Shown piece by piece: positions 44,746 to 54,004 of a stretch of DNA of 64,000 bases (position 1 is its first letter; the number at the start of each line of letters is the position of its first letter). The stretch covers positions 369,089-433,088 of the forward strand of contig NZ_FRAP01000002.1 in the NCBI RefSeq assembly GCF_900142365.1, in the 5' to 3' direction. Origin of the DNA: Pseudonocardia thermophila (GTDB taxonomy: Bacteria > Actinomycetota > Actinomycetes > Mycobacteriales > Pseudonocardiaceae). Under the pieces are notes generated by a model. It saw only the letters and a list, made by a program, of their open reading frames with translations, was not told the origin of the DNA and did not search any database. The position numbers and the translations under genes are program-made.

Positions 44746-45182
44746 GGCGCCCGGCGCCCCGGCGGGGCCTCTACGACGACCCGTACTGGCAGTACGCGGC
44801 GGCCGGTGAGCTGCGCCTGCAGCGGTGCAGCGCCTGCGGGCACGTGCGCTACCCGCCGGGCCCGGCGTGCCCGGAGTGCCTCGCCCCCGAGCACACCTGG
44901 GACCTGATGTCCGGCGCCGGGCGGCTGCTCGCCTGGACGGTGTTCCACCGCCCGTACTTCCCCGAGATCCCCGTGCCGTACGTCGTGGCGGCCGTGCGGG
45001 TGCCGGAGGGCCCGATCCTCATCGGGAACCTGCTGGGCACCGATCAGCCGGTGCACGACATGCCGCTGCGGGCCGTGTTCGAGGACGCGACCGGCGCCGA
45101 CGGCACCGCGTTCCGCCTCTGCCAGTGGGTGCCCGCCGACGCGCGGGTGCCCGTCTCATCCCCCACCGAGGAGCATGCATGA
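44742..45182 (+). CDS. DUF35 OB-fold/zinc-ribbon partner protein
   Basis: 146 residues: an N-terminal rubredoxin-like zinc ribbon with Cys29, Cys32 (CSAC) and Cys43, Cys46 (CPEC), followed by an acyl-CoA-binding OB fold (GRLLAWTVFHRPYFPEIPVPYVVA). Such proteins form complexes with thiolase-fold partners; GTG 44742 overlaps the end of the thiolase gene. ATGA overlap with the SDR follows. Confidence 0.85.
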   Translation: MRRPAPRRGLYDDPYWQYAAAGELRLQRCSACGHVRYPPGPACPECLAPEHTWDLMSGAGRLLAWTVFHRPYFPEIPVPYVVAAVRVPEGPILIGNLLGTDQPVHDMPLRAVFEDATGADGTAFRLCQWVPADARVPVSSPTEEHA

Positions 45183-45991
45183 CATCGACCATCACCTCCC
45201 CCGACGGGGCTCCCGCGCTCTCGCGGGGGCGGGACTTCGGGGTCCGCGACCGCGTCGTCGTGATCACCGGTGCCGGTCAGGGCATCGGCCGTGAGTACGC
45301 GCGCGAGTTCGCCGCCGCCGGCGCGATCCCGGTCCTCGCCGAGATCAACGGGGCCGCCGCCCGCAACGTCGCCGCCGAGATCGAGCAGGCCGGTGGTCGC
45401 TCGCTCGTGGTCGAGACCGACGTCGCCGACCCGGCGTCCACCGAGGCCATGGTCGAGCGCGTCGTCGCCGAGCTCGGCCGGGTCGACGCGCTGATCAACA
45501 ACGCGGCGATCTTCTCCAGCCTGCAGATGCGCCCGTTCGACCAGATCCCGCTCGACGAGTGGGACGCCGTGCTGCGGGTCAACGTGACCGGCGCGTTCCT
45601 GTGCGCCCGCGCCGTCGTCCCGCACATGAAGGCGGCCGGCTGGGGCCGGATCGTCAACATCATGTCCGGGTCGGTGCCGCTCGGCATCCGCAACTACCTG
45701 CACTACGTCACCTCGAAGTCCGCGCTCGTCGGCATGACGAACTCGCTCGCCCGCGAGCTGGGCGCCGACGGCATCACCGTGAACGCGGTGCAGCCCGGCG
45801 GCACGTTCACCGAGGTCCCGCGCAACACCGTCACGCCCGAGGGCAAGGCGGCGCTGATCGCGAACCAGTGCATCCCGCGCGAGGAGGTCCCGATGGACCT
45901 CGTCGGCCTCGTCCTGTTCCTCTGCACGCCCGCGGCCGGGTTCATCACCGGCCAGACGATCGCCTGCGACGGCGGGCTCACTCACCACTGA
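45179..45991 (+). CDS. Short-chain dehydrogenase/reductase
   Basis: 270 residues with an extra 25-residue N-terminal tail before the fold. NAD-binding VITGAGQGIGREYA, NNAA motif, catalytic Tyr-x-x-x-Lys in HYVTSKSAL, and C-terminal GQTIACDGG. It would oxidise a 3-hydroxyacyl-CoA or cyclic alcohol. With a BadI-like hydrolase downstream, a BadH-like 2-hydroxycycloalkanecarboxyl-CoA dehydrogenase is a reasonable guess. Confidence 0.85.
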   Translation: MTSTITSPDGAPALSRGRDFGVRDRVVVITGAGQGIGREYAREFAAAGAIPVLAEINGAAARNVAAEIEQAGGRSLVVETDVADPASTEAMVERVVAELGRVDALINNAAIFSSLQMRPFDQIPLDEWDAVLRVNVTGAFLCARAVVPHMKAAGWGRIVNIMSGSVPLGIRNYLHYVTSKSALVGMTNSLARELGADGITVNAVQPGGTFTEVPRNTVTPEGKAALIANQCIPREEVPMDLVGLVLFLCTPAAGFITGQTIACDGGLTHH

Positions 45992-46007
45992 TCTCCAGGA
46001 GACCACC

Positions 46008-47447
46008 GTGACCGACTTCGACCTCTGGGTGGACGGCGCTCCGGTGCCGTCGGGCACCGCGGCCCGCTTCACCCGCACCAACCCCTACGACGGCTCCGTG
46101 GCCGCGACCTTCGCCGACGGGGACGCGGCCGACGCCGAACGCGCGATCACCGCCGCTCGGCGTGCCTTCGACGAGGGCCCGTGGCCCCGGCTGCCCGCGA
46201 AGGCTCGCCACGACGTGCTGATCAAGGCGTCGCAGCTGCTCGCCGAGCGCACCGGTGAGCTGGCGGAGCGGATGGTGCTGGAGTCCGGGAAGCCGGTGAC
46301 CCTCGCCAACGGCGAGGTGGCGTCCTCGGCCCGCACGTTCGACTACTACGCCGGGCTCGCGCTGTCCGTGGAGGGATCGGCGATCAGCGACCGCAACCCG
46401 TCGGCGCTCGGGCTGATCCTGCGCGAGCCGGTCGGCGTCGCCGGCCTGATCACCGCGTGGAACTTCCCGCTGCTCGGCATCGTCTGCAAGCTGGCGCCCG
46501 CGCTCGCGGCGGGCTGCACGGTCGTGCTCAAGCCCTCGCACCTGTGCCCCGGCCCGGCGCTCGTGCTGGCCCGGCTGCTCACCGAGGCCGGGCTGCCCGA
46601 CGGCGTGTTCAACGTCGTGACCACTCAGCGCGACCGCGGCGCGCTCGTCGGCCAGCACCTCGCCTCGTCCACGGCCGTCGACAAGATCGCGTTCACCGGC
46701 TCGACCGCGGCCGGCCGGGCGGTCATGCGCGCGGCGGCGGTGAACACCAAGCGGATCTCGCTGGAGCTGGGCGGCAAGTCCGCCAACATCGTGCTGTCCG
46801 ATGCCGACCTCGAGGCCGCGGCGAAGACCGCCGTCGGCGCGTTCACGTTCAACAGCGGCCAGCAGTGCTCGGCGGGCAGCCGGTTGCTGCTGCACCGCGA
46901 CATCCACGACGAGTTCCTCGATCTGCTCGCCCGCTACGCCGGTGAGCAGGTGCTCGGCGACCCGCGCGACCCGGCTACGACGATGGGCCCGCTCGTCTCG
47001 CCCGAGCAGCACGCCCGCGTCCTCGGCTACATCGACCTGGGCCGGGCCGAGGCGAAGCTCGTCGTCGGCGGCAACCCGGGCAGCGGGCTGTTCGTGGAGC
47101 CGACCGTCTTCGACGAGGTCGACAACTCCTCGCGACTGGCGCAGGAGGAGGTGTTCGGGCCGGTCCTCTCGGTCATCCCGGTCACCTCCGCGGAGGAGGC
47201 CGTGGCGATCGCCAACGACTCCGCCTACGGACTCGCCGGCGGTGTGTGGACCCGGTCCCTCGACACCGCGATCAAGGTCGTCAAGGGCGTCCGCACCGGG
47301 AAGATGTTCGTGAACAGCTACAACACCGCCGGCATCGACGACATGCCGCACGGCGGGGTCAAGGACAGCGGCACGGGGCGCGAGTTCGGTCTGGCCGGTC
47401 TGGAGGAGTACCAGGAGCAGAAGACCGTCCAGATCCTGCTGCGATGA
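46008..47447 (+). CDS. Aldehyde dehydrogenase
   Basis: 479 residues with catalytic Cys in FNSGQQCSAGS, Glu in LELGGKSAN and oxyanion Asn in TAWNFP. GTG start after CAGGAGACCACC. It would oxidise an aldehyde arising in this operon, for instance from C-C cleavage by the thiolase-fold/DUF35 pair. ATGA overlap with the ligase gene. Confidence 0.9.
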   Translation: MTDFDLWVDGAPVPSGTAARFTRTNPYDGSVAATFADGDAADAERAITAARRAFDEGPWPRLPAKARHDVLIKASQLLAERTGELAERMVLESGKPVTLANGEVASSARTFDYYAGLALSVEGSAISDRNPSALGLILREPVGVAGLITAWNFPLLGIVCKLAPALAAGCTVVLKPSHLCPGPALVLARLLTEAGLPDGVFNVVTTQRDRGALVGQHLASSTAVDKIAFTGSTAAGRAVMRAAAVNTKRISLELGGKSANIVLSDADLEAAAKTAVGAFTFNSGQQCSAGSRLLLHRDIHDEFLDLLARYAGEQVLGDPRDPATTMGPLVSPEQHARVLGYIDLGRAEAKLVVGGNPGSGLFVEPTVFDEVDNSSRLAQEEVFGPVLSVIPVTSAEEAVAIANDSAYGLAGGVWTRSLDTAIKVVKGVRTGKMFVNSYNTAGIDDMPHGGVKDSGTGREFGLAGLEEYQEQKTVQILLR

Positions 47448-48892
47448 ACGTCGCCGAGTGGCTGGCCGGGCAGGCGGCCCGCCGCCCGAACGCACCGGCG
47501 CTGCAGGTCGGGACCCGGGTCGTCGCCGACTACGCGGGCTTCGCCGCCGCCGCGGCGCGGTTCGCGGGACACCTCGCTCAGCGCGGCGTTCAGCCCGGCG
47601 ACCGGGTCGCGCTGTACCTGGAGAACGCCCCCCGCTACCTGGAGTGCCTGTTCGGCACGTGGTGGGCGGGCGCCGTCGCGGTGCCGGTGAACCGGAAGCT
47701 GGTGCCCGCCGAGCGGGACGTGGTCGTGGCCGACGCGGGTGCGGCGGTCCTCGTCACCGACGAGGACGCCGACGGCTGGCAGGCCCCGCCGGGGCCCGCC
47801 GCACCCGTCACCCGCGCCCCGGGCGACGTCGCGTGGCTCTTCTACACCTCCGGCACCACCGGCCGGCCCAAGGGCGCCACGCTCACCCACGCCAACCTCG
47901 TCGCGATGGCGCTCTGCCAGCTCACCGACGTCGACCAGGTGGGCCCCGGCGAGGCCTACCTGTACGCGGCGCCGCTCTCGCACGGCGCCGGGCTCTACGG
48001 CCTCGCGCACGTCCGCGCCGGCTCCCGGCACGTGTTCCCGCCCAGCGGCGGGTTCGACGCCGCCGAGGTCCTCGACCTCGCGCGGGCGATCGGTGATCTT
48101 TCGCTGTTCGCGGCGCCCACGATGGTGCGCCGCCTGGTCCGGGCGGCCCGCGAGCGCGGCAGCGACGGTACCGGGCTGAAGACCGTGGTCTACGGCGGCG
48201 GGCCGATGTACCTGGCCGACATCCAGGAGGCGCTGGCCGTGCTCGGCGACAAGTTCGTGCAGATCTACGGGCAGGGCGAGTCCCCGATGACGATCACCGT
48301 GCTGCCGCGCGCCGATCACTCCGGCCCGCCGGAGCGGCTCGCGAGCGTCGGGTACGCCCAGGCCGCCGTGCAGGTGCGGGTCTGCGATCCCGACGGCCGG
48401 CCGCTGCCCGCCGGGGAGACGGGGGAGGTCGAGGTGCGCGGCGCGACCGTCATGGCGGGCTACTGGAACGACCCGGTGGCCACCGCCGCCGCGCTGCGCG
48501 ACGGCTGGCTGCGCACCGGTGACCTGGGCCGACTCTCCCCGGACGGCTACCTCACGCTGGACGGTCGCTCCAAGGAGGTCGTCGTGACCGGTGGGTCGAA
48601 CGTCTACCCGCGCGAGGTGGAGGACGTCCTCGTGGCGCACGACCACGTCGCCGAGGCCGCCGTCGTGGGTCGACCGGACCCCGAGTGGGGCGAGATCGTC
48701 GTGGCCTACGTCGTGCCCACCGATCCGGCGGCCGACCCGGCCGCGCTGCGCCGCGAGCTCGACCGGCACTGCCTGCGCCACCTGGCCCGCTTCAAGCGCC
48801 CCCGGCACTACGAGCTGGTGCCGCAGCTGCCCCGCAACGCCTACGGGAAGGTCCAGAAGTCCCTGCTCCGGTCCACCGCCAAGGCGCACTGA
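47444..48892 (+). CDS. AMP-forming acyl-CoA ligase
   Basis: 482 residues of the ANL family: P-loop FYTSGTTGRPKGATLTH, the YGQGESP adenine-binding region, TGDLG hinge and C-terminal catalytic Lys in RNAYGKVQK. It would activate a carboxylic acid to its CoA thioester at the cost of ATP. The specificity pocket cannot be decoded from motifs alone. Confidence 0.88.
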   Translation: MNVAEWLAGQAARRPNAPALQVGTRVVADYAGFAAAAARFAGHLAQRGVQPGDRVALYLENAPRYLECLFGTWWAGAVAVPVNRKLVPAERDVVVADAGAAVLVTDEDADGWQAPPGPAAPVTRAPGDVAWLFYTSGTTGRPKGATLTHANLVAMALCQLTDVDQVGPGEAYLYAAPLSHGAGLYGLAHVRAGSRHVFPPSGGFDAAEVLDLARAIGDLSLFAAPTMVRRLVRAARERGSDGTGLKTVVYGGGPMYLADIQEALAVLGDKFVQIYGQGESPMTITVLPRADHSGPPERLASVGYAQAAVQVRVCDPDGRPLPAGETGEVEVRGATVMAGYWNDPVATAAALRDGWLRTGDLGRLSPDGYLTLDGRSKEVVVTGGSNVYPREVEDVLVAHDHVAEAAVVGRPDPEWGEIVVAYVVPTDPAADPAALRRELDRHCLRHLARFKRPRHYELVPQLPRNAYGKVQKSLLRSTAKAH

Positions 48893-48932
48893 CCAGTCCC
48901 GAACAGCCCCGACCGACTCCGAAGGAGCACCC

Positions 48933-49730
48933 GTGACCACGGCCACCTACGAAGACATCCTCTACGAGGAGAAGGACCACGTCGCGACGATCACGTTCAA
49001 CCGGCCGGAGAAGCTCAACGCCTTCCGCGGACACACCTACGCCGAGGTCACCGACGCCATCCTGACCGCGGGCTGGAACCGCGACATCGGCGCGATCGTC
49101 CTGACCGGTGCCGGCGACCGGGCCTTCGCCGTCGGCGGCGACAAGGACGAGGAGAAGTCCGACCGGGTCGGCCGCGGTCGCGGCACCGTCGGCATCCCCG
49201 TCGAGGAGATGCAGACCGCGATCCGCGACGTCCCCAAGCCGGTGATCGCGAAGGTGCGCGGCTACGCGATCGGCAGCGGCAACGTCATCGTGACCCTCTG
49301 CGATCTCGCCATCGCGAGCGAAACGGCGATCTTCGGCCAAGCCGGGCCGAAGATGGGCTCGGTCGATCCCGGGTTCGGCACCGCCCTGCTCGCGCGGGTC
49401 GTGGGGGAGAAGAAGGCCCGCGAGATGTGGTTCCTCTGCCGCCGCTACCCGGCGGCGGAGGCCCTGGCGATGGGTCTGGTCAACCACGTCGTGCCGGACC
49501 ACCAGCTCGACGACGAGGTCGACCGGTGGTGCCGCGAGATCAACGAGCTGAGCCCGACCGCCCTCGCGATCGCCAAGCGCTCGTTCAACGCCGACTCCGA
49601 GCAGATCCGCGGTGCCGGCCTGATCGGCTTCCAGGCGCTCGCGCTCTACTTCGGCACCGACGAGGCCAAGGAGGGCGGTGCGGCGCTGCGGGCCAAGCGC
49701 AAGCCGGACTTCCGCGGGGCGATGGCATGA
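48933..49730 (+). CDS. BadI-like 2-ketocyclohexanecarboxyl-CoA hydrolase (ring-opening crotonase)
   Basis: 265-residue crotonase. Unlike ordinary enoyl-CoA hydratases it carries the long BadI-type signature: NRPEKLNAFRGHTYAEV, RGTVGIPVEEMQTAIRDVP, KVRGYAIGSGNVIVTLCDL, FGQAGPKMGSVDPGFGTA and RVVGEKKAREMW. BadI opens the ring of 2-ketocyclohexane-1-carboxyl-CoA by hydrolysis to pimelyl-CoA. The other genes of the benzoate/cyclohexanecarboxylate route (acyl-CoA dehydrogenase, BadK) are missing here, so the natural substrate may be a related alicyclic beta-keto acyl-CoA. GTG 48933 follows GAAGGAGCAC. Confidence 0.82.
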   Translation: MTTATYEDILYEEKDHVATITFNRPEKLNAFRGHTYAEVTDAILTAGWNRDIGAIVLTGAGDRAFAVGGDKDEEKSDRVGRGRGTVGIPVEEMQTAIRDVPKPVIAKVRGYAIGSGNVIVTLCDLAIASETAIFGQAGPKMGSVDPGFGTALLARVVGEKKAREMWFLCRRYPAAEALAMGLVNHVVPDHQLDDEVDRWCREINELSPTALAIAKRSFNADSEQIRGAGLIGFQALALYFGTDEAKEGGAALRAKRKPDFRGAMA

Positions 49731-50758
49731 GCGCGTCCGTCGCCGTCCTCGACGAGGACCACGTCCTGCGGATGGTGGCGGACGTCCTGGCGGCGCGGAC
49801 CGCGGCGGACTGGTCCCGGGTCGGCGAGTTCTTCGCCCCTGACGTGGCGGATCCGGCCGCGCTCGAGGAGCTGCGGGAGGGGATCACGCTCGCCGGGCCG
49901 GGTGAGCCCGCCACGGCGCTGCTGCTGCGCCGCGGCCGGGTGGACCGCGCCGAGCTCGCGGCGCGCCCGGGACTGCGGCTGGTGCAGCGGCTCGGCGGCC
50001 GCCCCGACGGCATCGACCTCGCGGCCGCGAAGGAGGCGGGCGTCGCGGTGTCGTGCCTGCCGCGGCCCAGCCTCGCCCGCACCGCCGAGCACGCCGTCCT
50101 GCTCATGCTCGCGCTCACCAAGCGGCTGATCGCCGCCGACCGGGCGGTGCGGTGCGGGACGGCGATCACTGCCGGGGCGGGTGGCGTCGCCTACAACTGG
50201 GCCGGTATCACCGGGCTCGGCGGTCTGCACGGCCGGACGCTGGGCATCGTCGGGCTCGGCGAGGTCGGGCACCTCGTCGCCGTCCGCGCCAGGGCCTTCG
50301 AGATGCGCATCCGCTACAGCGGGCCGCGGCTCGACCCGGACGCCGAGGTGGCCCTCGGGGTCGAGCACCGATCTCTGCCCGACCTGCTCGCCGAGTCCGA
50401 CGTCGTCACCCTGCACGTCCGCGGCACCGTCGGCGCGCCGGTGCTGGGCCGCGCCGAGATCGCCGCCATGCGCCCCGGCGCGCTGCTGATCAACACCGGC
50501 CGCGGATCGCTCGTCGACGAGGACGCCCTCTACGACGCGCTGGTGTCCGGCCGGCTCGGGGGCGCAGGCCTGGACGTGCACGCCCACGAGCCGCGGTCGG
50601 CCGGCGACCGGTTCTGCCGGCTCGACAACGTGGTCCTGACCCCGCACATCGCCGGCGGATCCCGGCTGGAGGTGCTGGAGGAGGTGCGGAAGGTGTTCGA
50701 GAACGTCCGGTCGGCCGCGGCCGGAGCCGCGCCGCCGCACGGGCGGGTCGAGCCGTGA
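49727..50758 (+). CDS. D-isomer-specific 2-hydroxyacid dehydrogenase
   Basis: 343 residues with NAD-binding GIVGLGEVGHLVA, the arginine segment NTGRGSLVDE and catalytic His in LTPHIAGG. It interconverts a 2-keto and 2-hydroxy acid. The N-terminal 60 residues are unusual for the family (SVAVLDEDHVLRMVADVLAART...). ATGA overlap with the BadI-like gene and GTGA overlap downstream. Confidence 0.83.
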   Translation: MSASVAVLDEDHVLRMVADVLAARTAADWSRVGEFFAPDVADPAALEELREGITLAGPGEPATALLLRRGRVDRAELAARPGLRLVQRLGGRPDGIDLAAAKEAGVAVSCLPRPSLARTAEHAVLLMLALTKRLIAADRAVRCGTAITAGAGGVAYNWAGITGLGGLHGRTLGIVGLGEVGHLVAVRARAFEMRIRYSGPRLDPDAEVALGVEHRSLPDLLAESDVVTLHVRGTVGAPVLGRAEIAAMRPGALLINTGRGSLVDEDALYDALVSGRLGGAGLDVHAHEPRSAGDRFCRLDNVVLTPHIAGGSRLEVLEEVRKVFENVRSAAAGAAPPHGRVEP

Positions 50759-52041
50759 CCGCCGCCGGGCTCGCCGGCTCCCGCACGATCGCGCTGGAGG
50801 ACCTCGACTTCACCCGGATCGTGCGGCCGGGCGACACCGTGCTGTGGAGCCCGGGCGTGGCCGAGCCGGTGCCGCTGGTCGAGCGGTTGCTGGCGCAGCG
50901 GCAGGTGATCGGCCCGTTCACGGTGCTGTTCGCCGGCGCCGGGTACACCGCGCTCGCCCGGCCCGAGCACGCCGACACCGTCCGGTTCATCACCGGCGGT
51001 GCGGTCGGCAGCAGCCGGAGGCTGTGCGCCGCCGGAGCGGCCGAAGTGCTGCCGGTGCACCTGTCGGAGCTGTCGCGGCTCGTGCGGTCCGGGGCCCTGC
51101 CCGTGGACGTCGTGATCGCGCAGCTCGCCCGGGACGAGACCGGCGCGCTCAGCCACGGCGCCGCGAGCAGCCTCGTCGGCGCCGCGGCGGCCCGGGCCCG
51201 GGTCGTGGTCGCTGAGCTGAACGAGCAGGCGCCGTGGACCCACTCCCGGTACCCGCCGGTGCGCGCCGACCTGGTCGTCCGCACCTCCCGCCCGCTCATC
51301 GAGGTCGCCGCACGCTCGCCCGGCCCGGGGGACGAAGCCATCGCCGCCCGCGTGGTCGAGCTGATCGGCCCGCACGCCACCGTGCAGCTGGGCATCGGCG
51401 GGGTACCTGCCGCCGTCGCGCGGCACCTGACGAGCAGGCGCGGGCTCACGGTCCACTCCGGTGTGATCGGGGACGACGTCGTCGACCTCGTCGAGAGCGG
51501 GGCGGTCACCGAGGTGGTGACCGGGGCGCTCATCGGCACCCGGCGGCTGTTCGCCTTCGCCCACGACGAGCCGCGGATCCGGGTGGAGCCGGTGAGCCAC
51601 ACCCACGAACACGCGGTGCTCCGGGAGCTGCCCGCGTTCACCGCGGTGAACTCAGCGATCGAGGTGGACCTCACCGGGCAGGTCGGCGCCGAGGTCGCCG
51701 GCCGCGCCTACGTCGGCACCGTGGGCGGGCAGGTCGACTTCGTCCGCGGCGCGCTCGCGTCGGAGGGCGGCCGGTCGATCATCGCGCTGCCCGCGCGGAC
51801 CCGGTCCGGGCGGCCGCGCATCGTGCCGCTCCTCGAGAGCGGGATCGTCACGACCGGCCGGGCCGACGCCGACGTCGTCGTGACCGAGTACGGCGTGGCG
51901 CAGCTGCGCGGCCGCACGATCCCCGAGCGGGTGCGCGCGATGGCCGCCATCGCGCACCCCGACGACCGTGACGCGCTCCTGCGCGCCGCCGAGCACGTCG
52001 TCGGACATGTCCGCGACCGACCCGAGGAGGGACCCCGATGA
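50755..52041 (+). CDS. Acetyl-CoA hydrolase/4-hydroxybutyrate CoA-transferase family protein
   Basis: 428 residues of family I-type CoA-transferases (Cat1/Cat2/AarC group): VQLGIGGVPAAVARHL, catalytic Glu in AIEVDLTGQVGAE, and EYGVAQLRGRTIPER near the end. It would recycle CoA from an acyl-CoA product to a free acid. GTG start within the preceding stop. Confidence 0.85.
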   Translation: MTAAGLAGSRTIALEDLDFTRIVRPGDTVLWSPGVAEPVPLVERLLAQRQVIGPFTVLFAGAGYTALARPEHADTVRFITGGAVGSSRRLCAAGAAEVLPVHLSELSRLVRSGALPVDVVIAQLARDETGALSHGAASSLVGAAAARARVVVAELNEQAPWTHSRYPPVRADLVVRTSRPLIEVAARSPGPGDEAIAARVVELIGPHATVQLGIGGVPAAVARHLTSRRGLTVHSGVIGDDVVDLVESGAVTEVVTGALIGTRRLFAFAHDEPRIRVEPVSHTHEHAVLRELPAFTAVNSAIEVDLTGQVGAEVAGRAYVGTVGGQVDFVRGALASEGGRSIIALPARTRSGRPRIVPLLESGIVTTGRADADVVVTEYGVAQLRGRTIPERVRAMAAIAHPDDRDALLRAAEHVVGHVRDRPEEGPR

Positions 52042-52799
52042 TGCGGCTCTACGTGCTCGACGGCGGACGGATCGAGATCCTGGACTGGCGGCTCTTCCAG
52101 CCCGACGCCCCGCCCGGCACCCGGCGGTCGCTGGCCGTCTCCTGCTACCTGGTCGAACACCCGGACGGCACCCTGCTGTGGGACACCGGACTCGGTGACG
52201 ACCTGGTCGGCACCGATGGCCGCACGATCCCGGACGTCGCCGTGTTCCGCGTAGAGCGCCGACTGCAGGACCAGCTCGCCGAGATCGGCCACCCGCCCGA
52301 GACCGTCGGACACCTCGCGCTCTCGCACTTCCACCCCGACCACGTCGGCAACGTCGCGCTGTTCGGGAAGGCACGGTTGTGGGTGCAGCGCGAGGACCAC
52401 GCCGCTGCGTTCGGCGACACCGCGGACGATCACGGCTTCGAACCGGACGCCTACGCGGTGCTGCGCCAGCAGGAGACGACGCTGCTGGACGGCGACCACG
52501 ACCTGTTCGGCGACGGCAGCGTCGTCCTCGTCCGAGTGCCCGGCCACACGCCCGGCAGCCAGGCCCTGCTCGTGCGGCTGCCCGCCACCGGATCCGTCCT
52601 GATCACCGGGGACCTCGCGCACAGCCTCGACAACTGGCACGACCGGGCCGTCCCGCTCCTCAACTGGGACGCCGCCGAGACGCAGCGCAGCTTCGACCGC
52701 GCCGCCGCACTGCTCGCGGCCGAGGACGCGCAGCTGTGGGTCCCGCACGACCTCGACCAGCAGGCGGCGCTGCGCCACGCGCCGCATCCGTACACCTGA
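52038..52799 (+). CDS. Metallo-beta-lactamase-fold hydrolase (lactonase-like)
   Basis: 253 residues with the zinc-binding HxHxDH motif in LSHFHPDHVGN, a second His in VPGHTPGS and an Asp in ITGDLAHS. Resembles the AHL-lactonase (AiiA/AttM) group. In this operon a catabolic lactone or thioester hydrolysis is more plausible than quorum quenching, but both are inference. Confidence 0.83.
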   Translation: MMRLYVLDGGRIEILDWRLFQPDAPPGTRRSLAVSCYLVEHPDGTLLWDTGLGDDLVGTDGRTIPDVAVFRVERRLQDQLAEIGHPPETVGHLALSHFHPDHVGNVALFGKARLWVQREDHAAAFGDTADDHGFEPDAYAVLRQQETTLLDGDHDLFGDGSVVLVRVPGHTPGSQALLVRLPATGSVLITGDLAHSLDNWHDRAVPLLNWDAAETQRSFDRAAALLAAEDAQLWVPHDLDQQAALRHAPHPYT

Positions 52800-52825
52800 T
52801 CCCCGCACGTGAGGAGAGGACCGCC

Positions 52826-53926
52826 GTGTCCACAACCGCACTCGGCGTCGCACTCGTGGGTGCCGGCGCCGACCACTGGGGCGCCACCGCCCACATCCCC
52901 GCACTGCACGCCGTCGAGGGGGTGCGGCTGCACACGATCGTCAGCTCGTCGCCCGAGGCGGCCGAGCGGGCGCAGCAGCGCCACGGCGTGCCCGCCACCC
53001 ACGAGCTGCGCCGGGTGCTCGACGACGCCTCCGTCGACGTGGTCACCGTCACCCTGCGGGTGCCGCAGCACGCCGCGGTCGTCGAGGCCGCGATCGCCGC
53101 CGGTAAGCACGTCTACTGCGAGTGGCCGCTCGCCCGCAGCACCGACGAGGCCAGATCGCTCACCGCGCTCTCCGCCGCCCGGCCCGACCGCGTGCACGTC
53201 ACCGGGTTGCAGGGCCGGTTCTCACCCGCGCTGCGCACGGCCGCCGAGCTGATCGCGGACGGACGCATCGGGCGGCCGCTCACCGGCAGTGTCGGCGTCT
53301 ACATGAGCCTCGGGATCGTGCCGCGACCCGCGCACCGGGCCCACCTGCGGCACGCGTCGGTCGGCGCGAACGTGCTGACCATCCACGGCGGGCACGTGCT
53401 CGACATGGTCGAGCACGTGCTCGGGCGGGCGACGGTGAACACCGCGCGGATGTGGTCGGCCGTGCCGGAGTTCGTCGTCGACACCGGCGAGGTGCTGCCC
53501 CGCGACGCCCCCGACAACGTGGTGGCGCTGCTCGACTTCGGCGAGGCCGAGCGGATCCCGGTGTCCGTGCAGCTGTCGCACACCGCGGCGGCGGAGGGCT
53601 TCACGTTCGACGTGCACGGCACGCAGGGCAGCATCGCGCTGCGCGCGACCGGCCAGCCCCAGTTCGGCAACCTCACGCTCACCCTGACCCCGCTCGGCGG
53701 CCGGTCCGAGACGATCGCCCCGCGGCCCGGGCTGCCCTACGTCTCGCCGCTGCCCGCCGGGCACCCGGGGGAGAACGTGGCGTCGCTGTACGCCGCGCTG
53801 GCCGACGCCGTCGCCACCGGGGGCAGCGACGGCCTCCTGCCGCGGTTCCCCCAGGCCGTCGCCCTGCACGAGCTGGTCGACGCGATCGCCGGCGCAGCCG
53901 CCGACCGCCCGTTGACACGGCTCTGA
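52826..53926 (+). CDS. Gfo/Idh/MocA-family oxidoreductase
   Basis: 366 residues: N-terminal Rossmann domain (VALVGAGADHWGATAHIPAL, with an insertion relative to the usual GxGxxG), the CEWPLARS motif that replaces the common 'CEKP', and the C-terminal alpha/beta domain with HGGHVLDMVEHVLG. NAD(P)-dependent oxidation of a hydroxy group, often on a sugar or cyclitol. GTG start after GAGGAGAGGACC. Last gene of the operon. Confidence 0.82.
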   Translation: MSTTALGVALVGAGADHWGATAHIPALHAVEGVRLHTIVSSSPEAAERAQQRHGVPATHELRRVLDDASVDVVTVTLRVPQHAAVVEAAIAAGKHVYCEWPLARSTDEARSLTALSAARPDRVHVTGLQGRFSPALRTAAELIADGRIGRPLTGSVGVYMSLGIVPRPAHRAHLRHASVGANVLTIHGGHVLDMVEHVLGRATVNTARMWSAVPEFVVDTGEVLPRDAPDNVVALLDFGEAERIPVSVQLSHTAAAEGFTFDVHGTQGSIALRATGQPQFGNLTLTLTPLGGRSETIAPRPGLPYVSPLPAGHPGENVASLYAALADAVATGGSDGLLPRFPQAVALHELVDAIAGAAADRPLTRL

Positions 53927-53944
53927 AGCCCCCACGATACTGGC

Positions 53945-53979
53945 GCGCGCTTAACGCACTTCCATGGCGCATAGCGCAC
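53945..53979. promoter_or_regulatory. Paired IclR-type operators before the ABC importer
   Basis: GCGCGCTTAACGCAC (53945-53959) and TGGCGCATAGCGCAC (53965-53979), spaced 20 bp start to start, lie 26 bp before the ATPase gene. They match the motif at 41355/41472 and 56816, so the importer should be controlled together with the catabolic operon. Confidence 0.6.
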
Positions 53980-54004
53980 ATCCCCGACGACGTGGAAGGT
54001 CCCG

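Noticed and set aside
52038..52799. Quorum-quenching lactonase
   Set aside because: The MBL fold alone does not show this. The gene is deep inside a catabolic operon and no signalling genes are nearby.
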